Assembly (NCBI GenBank): GCA_013396915.1
Contig: VWZL01005058.1
Span: 25,001-89,000 of the forward strand
Source of the DNA: Stercorarius parasiticus
Taxonomy: Eukaryota; Chordata; Aves; Charadriiformes; Stercorariidae
Direction: 5' to 3'
Length of the DNA stretch: 64,000 nt
Positions 1-14,831 of this stretch are shown in pieces; position 1 is the first letter of the stretch, and the number at the start of each line of letters is the position of its first letter. The notes beneath the pieces were generated by a model. The model did no database searches. It was not told the DNA's origin and saw only the letters and a program-made list of their open reading frames with translations. Position numbers and translations under genes: made by a program.

Positions 1-3000
1 ACACACTGCAGGAGATGATGTCGGACCAAACCAGCAATGCTGCGTTAAAAAGGTTCTTGATATAAACAAGATCTATCTTGGTGCTGATTAAAACGTCTGC
101 AGATTTTTGCCTTATCTGGATAAATCGTTCTGAAGCGCATCATCTGCCGTTATGCAGTGGCAATCACCGTGGTGTCCAAAAGAGGGGTTTTGTAGCAGCT
201 GATTTTTGAATTCCACCCCTGTAAACTGCATGCTCAGTACACAAAGCATGCTATTGCCTTGCACAGGTTATGTGTGAAGAATTACATCAACGTCCATATT
301 GGGGTTTGGCCTTTCCTGCTCTTTGGCGTAGTTGGAGGTGTAAACAGCGTTACTGGCCGCTGCACTTCTCACCCGGAATCTCAGCGTGTTGCAAAAAAAT
401 GAATTAAATCTCACAACAGGGCCCTGAGGACTCTTATTTTACAAAAGGGGGCTGCAAGCAGAGGGAGAATAAAGGCTTTTCCACATAGGCAAGTTACTGC
501 CAAAGACTGGAGGGTGTAAATTTGCAGGATACTAACTATTCTACCCTGGCTTCCTCTGCAGATGCTCCTGGGGCATAGGAATGGCTGGCAACATAGAGCG
601 CTAATGGGCACCAATTGCATGCTAAGGGCATCCATATTGGGAGCTGGTGTATTGCAAAGCCGCAGCCTGGGACACTTTGCAGGTAGCTTCCCTGTGGTGA
701 CAACCCCAAAGTGATTCAACCAAATCACACGGTGAATCATCCAGGCCAGATTAGAGCCCAGAACATGGATTTCCTAGTTATGTTTTCTGCTCCCTGGATC
801 ATCTTCCTTTCCAGAGTAGGAAAGGGCTTTTGCTTTCTTCTTCTGTATCAACAATTTCCGTAAACTTTCCTGCCCATCAGGCTTGTCCTGGAATGTCGAG
901 CATTTTGCAGCTGGCTGTTACTCTGATGATGTACTGCATCATCTACATGGTTATCATCTGTCCAGTGTATTTTTTTTCAACCTCCAATTTTTAAGGAAGA
1001 GGAGCAGAAGTATCCAACCATACTATTCTGCACAGAAAATAGGCTTTGACTTTTTTCCTCAGAGCAATACAGAGCAATTTAAATGCCATGGGTGGCTTCC
1101 AAGTGTGAGTTCTGCCATTGACACCAATCTTTTCAAAGACTACTTCATTGAGGATGAGTCTAGTCTACTAAACTTCTTTCTTTGCCCTTTAGGACTGGAA
1201 GTTCTCTCCTCCCAAAGGATGTCCTCAGTTCCATTTTTGTCCCATGTTCCTCCCTGTGTAGTCTTTCCTTACCCTGCCCTTTGCTGTCTCTCTTTATCCT
1301 TGACTTTGCAACTTCCCAGTGCCACCCACTGTGTTTCAAAACAATCTTATCTTTCAAGTGAGTCTCCTTCCTACAAAGCCCTCCCTTTTTTCTAACTTTG
1401 ACCTTCCCGTTCTCCTCAATGTGGCCCTCAGTGAAATCCTTACTTGTTCATCTCATTCAGACAGTAAGCTCCTCAGTACAGAGAACTTGGTATTGAAGTA
1501 CTGGTAAAACACAAGCCAGCAGTAATCAAGAGGTGGCTGGCTTTCGACTGCCACTAGGCAGAAACAAGAGTTAGCGAGTGAATAGTTGTTCCCTTTACAC
1601 GTATCTGGCCATAAAGAATGCATCAGGCACTAAGCATAACAGAGTGCGGGCCCTGAGCAGCATTATCACAGGTCCCCAATAAGCTCAGTGCTTGTAGATT
1701 TTGTGATAGAATCCAACAATCTTTAGCCATTTATCACAAATTACTTTGCTGGTGCTGCAAATATCATGAAAAGCTTGAGCAATGCAACATTTCACGTCAA
1801 ATCCACCTCTTCATTCCATAGCGCACAAAGAACTGCCAACAGCTCTCTTCTCTGCACCCGTAAATAACAGAAATTGCCTTATTTTTATAAATTTGGAATT
1901 AACGTGAGCTGTTATGTGGTAGTTTCCCGGAAAGTGACTTTCAGTCCACCTGAATCTTCTGTTTAATGGCTCTATAACTTGGCTAAAACGTTGCCACTTT
2001 TCAAGGCTGTCTTCAAGAAACTAGGTGGCGAGAGGAAGCCCCACCCCTCCAAAATGGGATTAAGAACAAAGTGGGTTAAACGACAGAGCGCTGACATGGC
2101 TTCATTTAGTTACCATCACAAGATCTGGCCACAAATATATTGCGCATTACTCTACTGTGAGTTATCATGGCTCTGACCCCTCTCGGGAGATCCCCATGCC
2201 ACCACTGTATTAACGACTGCATCTGCTTCAGAATAACCTTATTAGCTTGCCACAGCTGAGCCAGTAATCTCATAGGATTTTTGTCCCGGTCCCTCGCGGG
2301 GTGTGATTCTCTTCTCCTTGAATCCAGTTTGATGCCCAAAATTTAATAAGTTTTCCTGGACCCTCTGCTCTCCCTCCCCCTCCCCCTTTTATCATCTGCT
2401 GTAGGGACCATGAAATCCCTGGTAACCTCCCCAAATGCCATCAATAACTCCTGAAATGCCATGATGTTTGGTGCTTCCTTAGACAAAAAGCTATGTTAAT
2501 TAGGTAGGAGAATTTTTTCGTCCTTCTTTTTAATCCAGAATTTTTGCCTACGCATCCGCTGTGGGGATGTAGCGAGCACATCGAGTAACTAGTGCAAAGC
2601 TACAGAATCCATATGCGTACCTTTATCTATGTAAATGTTGCCCTCGAGTCTGAAACCTTTCAGTGGCAAGTGAAATCTATCATGGTGTTCTGGTAACGTG
2701 AGCAGCTCTGTGTGTGACAGGGAGGTGGGGGTATGGGTTTTGTGCCCGTCTCTCTCTACTTCCTATATGACTGAACCCTCAGTCTGCTGTTCCTTGTAAT
2801 CTGCATCACTTGATGGAGAGGCACAAACGATACTGAACACAGCAAGGTGTCTATATAATCATTAACTCTCTCGCCCTCTGGATAGGACAAATGATATACA
2901 AGCCTAAACTCGCCAGGGGTCTTCTTTGGGACTGTGTCCTGGGGGAATCTTCTCCTATGAGTTAATGGAGTATTCCTAAATGGGCTGGCTGCTTTCCTTC

Positions 3001-3499
3001 TGTGTGCCAGTCCTTTCCCAACTTCCCTTTCACAACCTCTGGCATCAAAAGCAAAGATATCGCATTCATAGCATGTGCTTTTTTTCAAGACCCATGCAAG
3101 GAATAGCGAAGCCATTAACAAACCCTTTGAATAGAAAAATCAGCTGTAACATGATCTGCAGTAGGCAAACACTGAACCACAATAGTGTTTAGATTATCCT
3201 TGCCAGGATGGAATAAACGCCTTTTAATTCTCTGTTGAACAATCCTTGACTTCTTTCTCTTTCCCTCTCTCTCTTTTTCTGTTTTATTTTTACTGTGTTG
3301 GCCTATTTCTGGTAGTTTCCATCACAGTACTGTGGGTTACACTTGTTTTGACTGCATGGCTGCCTTCCCACCCACTCTGACTTTTGCATGCTCGACTTCC
3401 AGCCTGTAACGTTTGCAGCTTTTGAAGCTGATGTTAGGATGAGAATCTGACAAGTCCATGGGTAAAACAGAAAGGGCAGCGGGTGGGGACTTTGGAGCT

Positions 3500-3640
3500 G
3501 TTCCTAGCCTGCTACCTGCTTTGTTACCTTGGATGAGTTACGGCACCCTGGTGGTCGTAGCTCCTTCTCTGTAAAGTGATTACCGTGATATTTAAATGCT
3601 GGTTGTAAGGAGCTTTGAGATGTGCAGCTGAAAACACCAT
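3500..3640 (+). mobile_element. MIR / CORE-SINE-like remnant
   Basis: The sequence runs TTCCTAGCCTGCTACCTGCT, then TTGTTACCTTGGATGAGTTA, then CTCCTTCTCTGTAAAGTGAT, then GGAGCTTTGAGATGTGCAGC TGAAAA. This matches the MIR order: ctgctgtgtgaccttgggcaagt, ctcagtttcctcatctgtaaaatgg, and a 3' portion of the gcgctttgagatctacggatgaaaag type found in amniote CORE-SINEs. The copy is old, with many substitutions, but the collinear match over about 140 bases is convincing. Confidence 0.7.
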
Positions 3641-4164
3641 CTGAATGCTGTTAAAATTGAACTGGCCTCTTTGGCTCCCTGACTAGGCTAAGCTGTTTAG
3701 ATCACAGCTCTCCAACTATTACAGCACCTTGTTGTGTCCCATCACCCTGCAGTGCTCACCATCGTTCCAGGGCTTCCCTTCCCAAAAGCACCAAGTGAGA
3801 CACTTGAGCAGTGTCTATAGAGAGGGGTGCTGCTGCCCTCCCATCACCACTTCTGTTACGTTCCTTTTTTGTTCAGAGCTGTCTCAAACTCCTGTTTGGC
3901 AGGCTTGGGATGAAATAACATTTCACCAGCTCTCTGTGCCAGATATCTTCCTTTGATACAGCTGTCAGGTATACATTTAATAAGGATGGGAGAACCCCAA
4001 AACGTCATCTTTACCTTCATAAACTGTGTTTAAGCTAAGCCACTAGGTATTGGGTTCAGTTCTGGAGAAAACAGTGTTTTGGCAATCAAGCAGGAAAATA
4101 GTGCAACGAATGAAAGACATTTATTTCCTGTTTGTGATCATGAAATACACCTTTCCTCATCACT

Positions 4165-4575
4165 GGAGTGTTTGTGGCTCTTGATAACGTTCATCCTCTC
4201 TGTTTTCTCTACCTACCCTACCCATCTCTGCTGCTTTTTGCTTTTCTTGACCACCTTGTTCAGAATTTCTATATTGTTTGCTTGCTTTTTGTTTGCTTGC
4301 TTGCTTTTTCTCACTGGTACAGACACACAGTTTCCAGGTATTGCTCCAGCTTGTTTTCCAATTCTGTTTTCCCTGTTATTTCTTTTTGTATTGTTTCAGT
4401 GCTTTCCCTTTTGTTTGTCTCTCATTATTCTTCCTTTTCTCATCAATTTTCTCTGCCAGTTTTTCCCCTCTTTGCATATTTTCTCCTCTGGTGATCCCAT
4501 CTTCTTCCCCCAAAATAACCAACCTCTTCCTTTTATTTTTGTCTACCTTTCATTCTCTTGATTACTCTTTCCAGA
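4165..4575 (+). repeat. Pyrimidine-rich low-complexity block
   Basis: About 400 bases strongly biased to T and C on the + strand. Because stop codons need purines, all three + frames stay open for over 100 codons (4079-4561, 4168-4494, 4278-4601), giving Phe/Leu/Ser/Cys-rich translations. Three overlapping open frames of the same composition show that none is evidence of a protein. Confidence 0.75.
4277..4309 (+). repeat. Short imperfect (TTGC)n array
   Basis: Interrupted TTGC units with T runs, sitting inside the larger pyrimidine-rich block at 4165-4575. Confidence 0.65.
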
Positions 4576-7500
4576 GGTTGATGAATCTAGCTTGCTCTTG
4601 AAATATTTAAATATTTAATAACAGGATGACAGCTATTCCCAAGATACTTGTGTCAGCGGACAGACAAGAACCCCCTACCCTTCCAGTCTCCCAGCAGGCC
4701 TTTTATGCACTAACATATACCCAGGAAACAGGATTGCTGAGGGGAAGGAAAGGTTGCAGTTGAAATTAAGTCCCCTTGAGCCATCTCTAATTCCTAGTCG
4801 GCTGAATGAAAATATTCAGACATGTAATTCCTTCAGCGCCTTTGTTGCAGGTGATAGTAGAGGCTCTTCCTTTGTGCCTAAGTGCCTCTTTTCTCTTCAT
4901 GACTGATCTGCCCCTGTTACTGGCACACATGACAGAGAGCTGGGGTTATTTTGTGCTTTATTCCCTTGAGCTCCTTGACCTCACATAGTAATGGACATAG
5001 CAGGGACATCACTGAAAGTGACCTTCTCCCCAGCTTCTGCCTGACAAGACCCCCAGACTTTCTCCTGAGTAATAACTGTCCCTCATCCTGTGCTACACAC
5101 CTTCTGACTGTAAACTTTGGACTGAGCTTTGGCATTTCCTCTAAGAATCCTGTGTTGTTTCCTCATTACAGCGACACCAGTGGAATTACAAGCTTCTCTG
5201 TCTTGTAGCATTTATCCCCATTTTCCCTTCTTTTGTGGAGAAGTTTGTCTTATGTTGTTTCTTATATTCAAGGGGTTGATCCAAAGAACACATGGTAGAG
5301 ACACTTGGACTTTCGTCTTAGGTGGTTTTGTTTCGTCTTCTCACAGCAGATCTTTTTTTCTATGTAGTTCATGTAATCCCCTGAGTTGTTTGAAGCCTCC
5401 CTTAATAATCTCACTGGTATTTCTCCACACTTACAGCTGTATTTCCTCTATTCTTTTGTTTTCCCATAGCTGATGACAGGAGAGGAGGGATATTTTCAAT
5501 AAAACACTTATGCCCATCACTAACTCACAGCTCAACCCAACTGATGAAAGGTCCCCTTTGAACTAACTGCCAGACAAGCCTTTCTCTTCATCCCAGGACA
5601 AGAGGGATGCCTAGGAGTTGTTTTTAAGATGGCAAAATGTGTCAAAATGGCAGAAAGAAGGCAAATCCCTTTTCTCCAGAATTATTTCCACGTCTCCAGT
5701 CATATGTTTAGGCATGTAGTTCTGTATCACCAGTTCTCCTGCCCACCTTTCATCTCTTCTGAACTCCTGCCTGTCTTCCTTCTTCCTTTCTTGATGGCTT
5801 CACCTTTCCAAATCAGACTAAGCACAGACCTTATCGAGGTTGCTAGATGAAGAGCAGAAATCTGTTCACCCTTTCCTCCCCATTTCACTTTCTTTTTCTT
5901 CACAGACAACCCTTTGTACGTGCTATTTGTCAAATGACTGACTTGTAAATGCCCTTCCCTGCCCTCCAAAAAGACCCCAGGTCCCATACAAACAAACCCT
6001 ACAAACACATACAATAATTAATGGAGAAAATCCACAATAGTTTCTGTGAATTGTTCGAAGACATAAGTAGTCTTGTCTTGTAGCATGTTTCAGTCCTTGA
6101 AGATGGGGAGTAGGAAAAGCATTTTAAGACTTTGGGATTTTTTTAATCTACCTACTCTAAAATGAAATTAATGTCTTGGAAGTCGTGGCTCAGCTGCACA
6201 TGCATGCTCAGAGCAAGAGCCAGGTGCGGCAAAGCAGCCTTTGCATTAGGCGTTCATTTTCCTCTGGTGTGTTAAACTCCTTCGGCCCCACATTCTGTTC
6301 TGTTGCTTCAGCTAATGATTCTTGCCTGACTCCTTTAATTGGAAGGTGGAAGTCCCCTCATGTATGCCCCACACAACATGTCAAGTTAAACACAAGTCAC
6401 CTCCATTAGTGCCAGTGGGAGGGGCGGGGAGCACAAAGGAAAAATATGACAACAATTCTGCTCAAGCCTTTGAAGTGTTAGACGATCAATCTGTCTGCTT
6501 GAGTCTGATTCCGAATCCCTCTTTAAAATGCATCAAATGTTTGAGCCTGAAGTTCCGTCCTGACAGCATCTGTGAGTCTCTGTGGAGACATCTGCTCCAC
6601 AGTTTCACAGACGCTCTCTGTGTTCACATGAGAAGGGTTTGATCCAAAGGCCTAGCCGGAGTGAGACTGTGCCGAGTTGAACTAGACAGACAGTTTTAGC
6701 AGGGTCCTGTGGAGTCTCGGTAGCGAAGACCCTGTGGAGCTGGAATACGTGTTTTGTAGCAAGGGCCAGAGGTTTTTATTCTGCCTTTCAGCAAGACTGT
6801 TCTCCACCAAAACCGAAATAGCTACAGGGACATTTGTTGGGGAGAGGGGACGCAGAATGCCATAGCTTCTTGGATGCTTTTAATGGCAGAGTTATACACT
6901 GTGTCAGCAATGATTAAAATGAAACTCCCAAGTGTTTATTATTGGAGAGCTAGGAGCATTTGGGTTTCCTCGAAGTAAGAATGGCAAATAACTCTGAAGG
7001 GTTAGAAGAACTGCTTTCCTTCCACTGTGGCTGTGTGCTACACTGTACATGGCCGCCACCTCACAATTAATGTGAGAAGTAAACCAGAATTGTTTTTTCA
7101 TCTTGTTCAAGCTTACGTGCACCATAGACTTCAGTACTGAATGGCCAGGAATTGCCTTTTACTATGTTGTGTGTATGTAGCTCCCTTAGAAGAGAGACTG
7201 TAAAAAGTTCATGTTATGACTTAGCACCATATAGATTTTCCAGTAGCTTTCCTGGACAGTCTGCAGTGTCAGTAGCTTTTCCATCACAATGGTCCCAGAG
7301 ACCATTTTAGGCGAGTAGTACTCTGTAGCTGTGGGTTTTAGCAACAGCTTCGGTAATTGTACTGTTTTCACAAATGCCAGCAGCACATTAAAAATAGGCT
7401 GGGGCCATCTTCAAGGGTTATGAAATAATCTGAATTCACTCCTTGTGAAATTAAATCTGGAGTAGTTCAGACCTATGGGTGGAACCGTAAGCAGTCTTCC

Positions 7501-10500
7501 GAGATGGCAGCTTGCTTTATAGGGCAGCCTTCTATTTACTGCATCACACAGCAAGATAATAATTTGCTGATCTGTCATTAGTGCCATCAATTTAAAAAGA
7601 AAAAACCACCAAACCTCTTGTGTGCTTTCTTTGCCTTAGGAATCGTGGTTCACAAACCCAACAAACCAGTGGTGTTAAACTGTTAGCAGTAAACAAGATG
7701 CAACATTTTATGGATCGTGTATTTGAAGGAATATTTGTTGACCAAATTCATAACTCCTTTATCCTTCCTTTTATCGTGCATTAGGATCTGAAGTCACCTG
7801 GTGAATTGGTGAATTATTTCTTCACTGGATGCTTACTCAATAGGTAGAAGCAAACTCAAAAAAATAATTTTGCTTCATAGTTTTACTGGTGGCCAGAGCT
7901 GTAACCAAAATGAGGTGGGACGTTTGGGAGCCTCCGCATTCTTCTGTCTACACCTGCAAATCACTGTCTAGTCTCTGCTACCGTCAGAAAATGGGGGGGG
8001 GGTGTCTTCTAAAATTAAAATCAGATGAATCAGTAATCAAAATCAAATAAATAAAATCTGTGGTAGGAATAAGTCTCCAAAAATTGAGAGAGAGAGTTAT
8101 TGGTTTTATTTTCAGAAGGCAAGTAGTTTAAAAATGGCCTAGTTTTCCCTCAGTTTCTGCAGTGTTGAGTGTACTGCTGCCAGGTTTTTGGTCTTATGCT
8201 GCCCATGTCTAAACTTTTTCCCACATGACAATGGCTGGTGGACATCTTCAAACTCCAGGCTCACAATGTACTCAAAATGATGCCTTAGACTGATGAGCTA
8301 GTATTTTCCATAGCCTGCTCCTACTTAGCTGGGAACACCACAAACATATTGAGGAGATCAGCTGTTGGTGAACATTGACATACAAAGCAGAAGTCTTCCT
8401 CAGTCTCAAGCAAAGCAACACAAAGCATAGTATTTGTGGGGAAATGTTTCTGTAATGTTAATCTGGAAGCTATTAATCTTAAGTAAGGGTGCCGCCTCTT
8501 CATAGACATGCCCTACCATTAGGTACCACTGCAGCAGCAGTCAGTTCTGCATAGCCAGTTTCCTCCCCCACAAACAAAAGCAAAGTTTTTTGAAGCCCTG
8601 ATTTCCTACGAGACTTACTGTTCACAGATCCTAGCAGAAGTTTTGGCACATCCTGAGCCCCAGTCAGGATGACTGGAGTCAAGCAGATTGCAGGTTTGAA
8701 GGAATACATCGCCTCCTCCAAAAGGCACACCACTGGGAGAGCCGACAGCCCTCAGTCTGCTGCCAAAGCGAGGGCTCTGCGAGCCACTCTAATGGCCATT
8801 CTTCTGGTCAACATGGACGGCAGATTTTCATTTTATTTTCTTTTTATTCCTGACACACAGAAATGTCTACTTATTCCATTTGGGAGATGGATATAATCCA
8901 TAGAACTCAGTGCACATAAGCCAGATGGCAGATCTGACTAAGTTGTGACCAAAAACTTTTGAACTTTAGCCCAGTTCCACACCAGTGGAAGATGTGTCCC
9001 CAGTGAATCTGGTATCTGTGCTCGTTCGGCATAGCTAAGAAGGGCACAAATAAGTCCTGTGCAAATAATTATGTTGGATCACTTTATGCCTAACATTTAT
9101 ATATACCCGCCTAATTGAATTGAGTGTCTAATCCCAGGGTTCATTATCTATTTCCCTATCGAAGTTTTCTTTTTTCCTATTTATGTTTAGCACTCAGCTG
9201 TCCCCTCCTCCAAATGGTCACCTGTTGCCCCGTAAAAGACTTCACCTCAACCTCCCAGACCTGTATCGTGGCACAGCAATTTTCTCAGCAAGGGGGCACT
9301 GGGAGCTGGGCCTGTCCCTGACGCTGGACGAAAGTAGTTAGGAGGAAAACCGCATGAAAGTGTAAAAGATGGAACACGTTGTTCTCGAAGCCCTCCTTGA
9401 CAGTTCTGCCAGAGAGAGTTTAGCATGATACTCAGTCAGGACATGGCGTTGCTGCCTTTTGTAGTAATCAGAATAAAGCAATAAAAAGATCAGTTACAAT
9501 GCTTGCTGGAAGTTATTGATAGAAAAATTCTTTCTGCACGAAAGATTATAAACAGAGCTTTATCTGAGGATGGATTTGTTTTAATTTGGCATTGATGTAT
9601 TTGATACCTGGTAGGATCAAAGAAAACGGAATCAAAGAGCGAAATACAAGCAGAACTGCTTCTCTGAATATTGGCCTCTTTTATAGATATAAAATCTCAG
9701 GACTAGAGTGCTCAAATTTATTTGTACTGATGTTTGTTTAAAGATCAATATTAAATAAATTGGTCTGGAAGCTATAGTCATAAAGCAGCTGTCGGACTAA
9801 TGTAATCCCACAATGCTATTTTGTCTACTGCATGAAACCTGGTTAGCTGTGTACTTCTAATAACATGTGGATATCTTGTGAAAAAGAAAATAGCTGAACT
9901 GGATTCGGTGTACTCGGATTAACTACATATACATCCATATATTTGAAAATTCAGCTTGCTGATCAGATTGTAAATTAAGGCTAACTTTCAGATTTTCATT
10001 ATAAATTCCAACTCAAATTTAAATAGTTGCAGAAAGAATTTTATGCCATTCACGTTGAAAGTAGTGAGGGGAGAGATAATTGTAAATCTGCCTGTTTTGG
10101 CTTTGTATGTGTAATAAATCTCCAGTGTCTAAATACATACAGTTTATGTGTTTGATAGTAAACACAGAGTTCTTCGCGGCCATTCTTCTGTGATTCTGTT
10201 GACAATTTGCAGGGATTTTCTCTGTGATTTCCCTCAATGCAAACAAGAAGAAAGGAAGTATTTCAAAATGTAGGGCTGCTTTGCATTATGAGAGTCACAT
10301 GAAGGACCTCTGACAAGCCTAAGATTTCTGTGTGTTTGAGAGGCTGTCAAAAACGCTCTGAGCCAAAAACGGGATTTGTTTGTACAATGTAAACCGGTTT
10401 ATCTAAAGGTCCGAGGGACACCTGAAAGCTTTGGATAAGCAGTTTTGGATGAAGCCAGCAGCTTTTTAGATGGGCCTGCCCTTCAGGTTCCTTACACCGG

Positions 10501-13500
10501 TCAGGGCTGAAAAGGCAACTGGTGCCTCTTTACCACGCTGAGATTTTGGGAGCCTGTAACATGGCCCTGCTGACTTTGCCTGTCCGCACAAAAGCTCCCC
10601 AGACTGCAGCACACTGAGTTTCAGAGGTCTATTAGCTAGAAGCACCCCAACTTCTTTTCCCATTTAACACCCAGCTGTCCCAGTACAGCCTTGTAAAGTC
10701 ACCTACCCTTAAAAGCCAGCATCAGCCTCACCCGCTGGGGCTGCATCTCAGCTCACTGCTGGCGGTGCGTGGATGTGGGGAGAGGTCTGCCTTTTCTCCA
10801 CGGCGTGTGCTTTTCCAATCCGTCCAGCTTACCTGCATTTTTAATGCCATTTTCATGAGTAGAGCCGAACAGCTGACATTGTAAGTAATAGTAAGTGTCT
10901 TCTCCAATGTGTATTCAAGGGGGAGCTGCCGGTATCCTGAAAGTTTCAACACCCTTATCTCAGCCACATCGTGAGTGTATGGATGTGTCATCTCAATGTT
11001 TCAGGGTTAACAAGTGGATGACTTCTGTGTCAGGATCACGATGTTTGCCCTCTCACACCACAAACTCGGCTGTATTTATGCACTCTAATCCAGCTTTACC
11101 GGGCCCATAGACATGCGTGTGCATGCAGATATTGGGATTCGATGGAATGAATGTCCGTAGGTGTAAAAAAAGACCTTTGTTAGAGACACACCCTGAGGCA
11201 CATTTGCAATCTGAAAAGCCATTCGTATTTAATTGTAAAAGAAGATGTGGTGTGAATAAAATTATTTTTCAGCAACTGCAGCATATTTAGATCTTCCTGC
11301 CTCCTGAAGGGATTTTTACAATAAATCCCACTGGCCAGGGGACCATTCCTCATAGCTTTGGAGAAGCTGGCCAACCCATCCTTACTGTCTTTTCTCAGCT
11401 TTCCTAGTGATTCCCTCTGTCTTCTTGCATGAATCGCTTAATTGCTGTGAACTGCAGTTGGTCACAACATTAAAATGGGGGCAGTGGTACCTTCCCTTGG
11501 TAGGTAAAGCATTTGGGGAATTTTGTGCGAATAAGACTTTTGCAGATTGTTTTGCGTGATCACGATGAAGAATACTACTGCACTGAAAATACGATGAGAA
11601 GGCATAGTATCTAGGCATGTCAGGGGGGGAAGCATGCATAAAGAAGAGCCCCAGATGACAGAACAGCCACCTGCAGCCCTGTGCCAGGCACGCTCGGAAA
11701 CAGCAGAATCCTGTAGCTGTCACTTTAACATTGTGATTTGCAGATGTCCAGCTGTATTCTGCAATTTATATATTGCTTATGTAGCAGTGCCTACATATCT
11801 GTAACCGTTAACTCTACAGAGATCAGAACCTTTTGTTTCTTGTCTTTTTTAGAGATTCATTTTAGTGCAATACAAATGGGACATTCCCCCGGTGCATTTC
11901 TCCCCTTTGGAAATTCGGGAAGGATGCTAGGTTTATAACCTGGGTCATAATCAGGAAAGGGCTTAACATGGGGAGCAGGGGAAATTGGAGGTAAAAGGGA
12001 CAGTCTTTCCTTTTCATGAAATAAATTCTGTAATGTAATTTAACTGCAGGTTTTGCAGCAAGGGGCAAAATCCATTTTCCAACTCTTTAGGACTTTTAGT
12101 CTCCAGAAGCCTCAACCATGGAAATGAGGGAACCAGTTTACTAACATCGTGTGATGCTGCCACTCTGGCATGTTTTAAATGCCGTGAAATGAGAATAGAT
12201 AGGCTATGAATTCGTAGATCTATGACTGTATACTATATGTATAGTTCCAATTTTTGTAACAAAGACATAAAACTTAAAGCAGAAATGTGGCTGATTGTGC
12301 TGAATTATTACTCCAAGATAGATTCATCAAATCTCCCAGCTGTATAAGACAGGGCTTACTAATGAAGTTCCCTATCAAAAAGAAAAGCCTAATTTTGATT
12401 TGGCTTAGGTAATGAACTTCTTTTTCCTGGTGTGATTATCTGCATGGGGTGGCTAAAAGAGTAGCAAGAGAGAGTGCGCTCACAGAAGCATTATGCAAAA
12501 TGTCTTTTGTCTCTTTTTGCTGGGATATATTAAATTTTCAATGTAGTCTATGTAATATAAAATTATGATAATGACTTTTGGCCCACTGTGAAGGCAGCTT
12601 GCTGGTCCTGAGCATGTGTGTCTGGCTTGAGCACTAGGATACACTGTGGGAGTTGCCTTTTCTATTAACAAACCTCTAGATACCTAATGATGAATTTTCT
12701 TTCACCAAATGTTCTCCTTTTGTCTAAAATACAAGCATTTTCTAAATTGCTTTTGAGAAAAACAAGAGAGGCAGAGAGGTCTATGGCACTGACAAGGGAT
12801 ATTGAAACAAAGCAAGGAATTCAGTTAGCATCATTCCTGTAATTATAAGCAAACCAAAAGGTTGTTTCATGTAATAGTGAAAATATTTACTACCTTATTG
12901 AAATAAATGATGGCATTACATTAGTGAAGGAACAAATCGAGCAATTTGCTCATAAAATTTCAGTGCAAGTTCAGTAGCATGAAACTTGACAGTTGAATCT
13001 ATTGCAGGTAATTGTAGCAACTTTCGCTACCCATAGTCTCTTCAGTAATTGTGAAATCTTTCCCTTCTTCCACCCTTTTTCCCCATTCCTCATCACAAAA
13101 AAGGACAAGTAATGAAGAAAGACTCATAAGTGTTCTTTTTCTTTTATTATTATAATTTATTAAACAAGGTGTAAAGTCAAAAATGAATATATTTTAAATA
13201 GGAGGAGCAATTTATAAGATGAGTATAGTTCATATTCATCTTGGAAAATCCTTTTCTATGTGAAAAAATATATTAGCAACTTAACATACAATTTCTGTGG
13301 TTTTCGACATTTCTGTATTTTTTCCTCATTGTCAAAGACACAGGGACAGAACTCAGAGTCCACACCGAGTCGTGCTTCCTACCTGAAATTACGGTCATCC
13401 CTGTGTGACATCACTATTACAGTTGTTATCGTGGTGTCATACTCGGGGGATTGAAATTTCAAGGGAGGAATGAGCTGCAGCAGTCCATTAATTGACTGGA

Positions 13501-14805
13501 CCATTTTCAGGCTGTCGCCATTAGCAAGAGAAGAAATGTAATGAAACATATACCGAAAACGCAGGTCTGATGCTGCCACCCGACTGTCCTTGTCTGCGCA
13601 CGGAGGAGTGGGCTTCGGCGCATCTCCTCCTGGAGCAGAACCGCAGGATCTGGCCCATATTGTTCAGGCCTGTCATATTATTAAGGCGATGATTTTTCAA
13701 AGTTTCCCAGGAGAGCTGAGCTGCCCCCCGAGGCAGCTCCAGCCGGTAGCTTTCTGTGGCATGTGTCAGGGAAAGGGCAGTGCTGCGGGTATTTACATAC
13801 CTGATGATCACAACAGAATTATCTCTGTCGTGTGCCTGTTTGCATGTCGTTGATTTTAATTTGGTAAAACAGGTTATTACCAAGAAACCACGTAGCTTTT
13901 GCTGAATATTTAGGATTGCTTCATAGCAAAATCTGAGGCAAAAAGATGAAGTAGAAGGTGGTGGAATAATAAAAATAAAAGCCTCATTTTTAATTTTCTG
14001 ATACTACAGAGAGCCAACATAACCTTTAGCGGATTAAGAGCAAATCTCTCCAGAAATGGAATCAAGCCTTCTTCTCTTCTTCTAAGTAAAGAATGTATTG
14101 TAGGTTCTGCATTAAATAAAAGCTCTGTGAATATCCGAGAACACATTAGTAGGTCTAAAGGTTGGGAATGTGTGCAATTAATTAATTAAATTATTATACA
14201 GCATTGCTGGTAGCAGTGTAAGCCTGCGTTCCTTTGACCCTCCTCTCTCCTTAGCCCTTACAGCTATAAATGAAGACGTATAGGAATGACGCCTGTCTCT
14301 CACTGCCGTTAGTTTTAGGTTTCCCGGTGATACACATAATCAGGCTCTTTCTCCTACGTCTGTAAATGTCCTAGCTTTCGGCGGTACAGAAAACCTCTTG
14401 GCGTCTGGCGTTTCTTTGTAGCTGCCAGTAATCTCTGACTGTAATCTTTATTAAATCAGTCCTCTTGTCCCTGTGAAAACCATTTCCTTACTATGTATAG
14501 CTATTTAGATTTCATTTAAAAATAAATAATAAAACCTTCTGAGACATACGGCATTATACCACAGGTGTCATGCCCTTCGAGGCTGCCTTGTGCATAGCAA
14601 TGGCCGCAGATCGATGCCAGAGCTTGAAGGCTCTAAGAAATGAGTCTGCTGAAAGTTCGAAGGGTGGAAGTCTCCAGTATGTAATGAGGTTATGTCTGTG
14701 CCGCGCTCGCCTTCCTACCGGTCGGGAGGCGACGTACTGCTCTGCTCGCGTGGCCAAAAAAATATTGTTCTTTTGGTCACTTCCCAAGCTCCCATATGTT
14801 ACGGC

Positions 14806-14831
14806 TTTTTTTTTCTTTTTTTTTTTTTTTT
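14806..14831 (+). repeat. Poly-T tract followed by GCAG
   Basis: A run of 9 T, one C, then 16 T, directly followed by GCAGCACTTAG. It looks like a very strong splice acceptor, but no coding frame resembling the gene follows it. On the minus strand it makes a chance poly-Lys frame. Confidence 0.85.
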
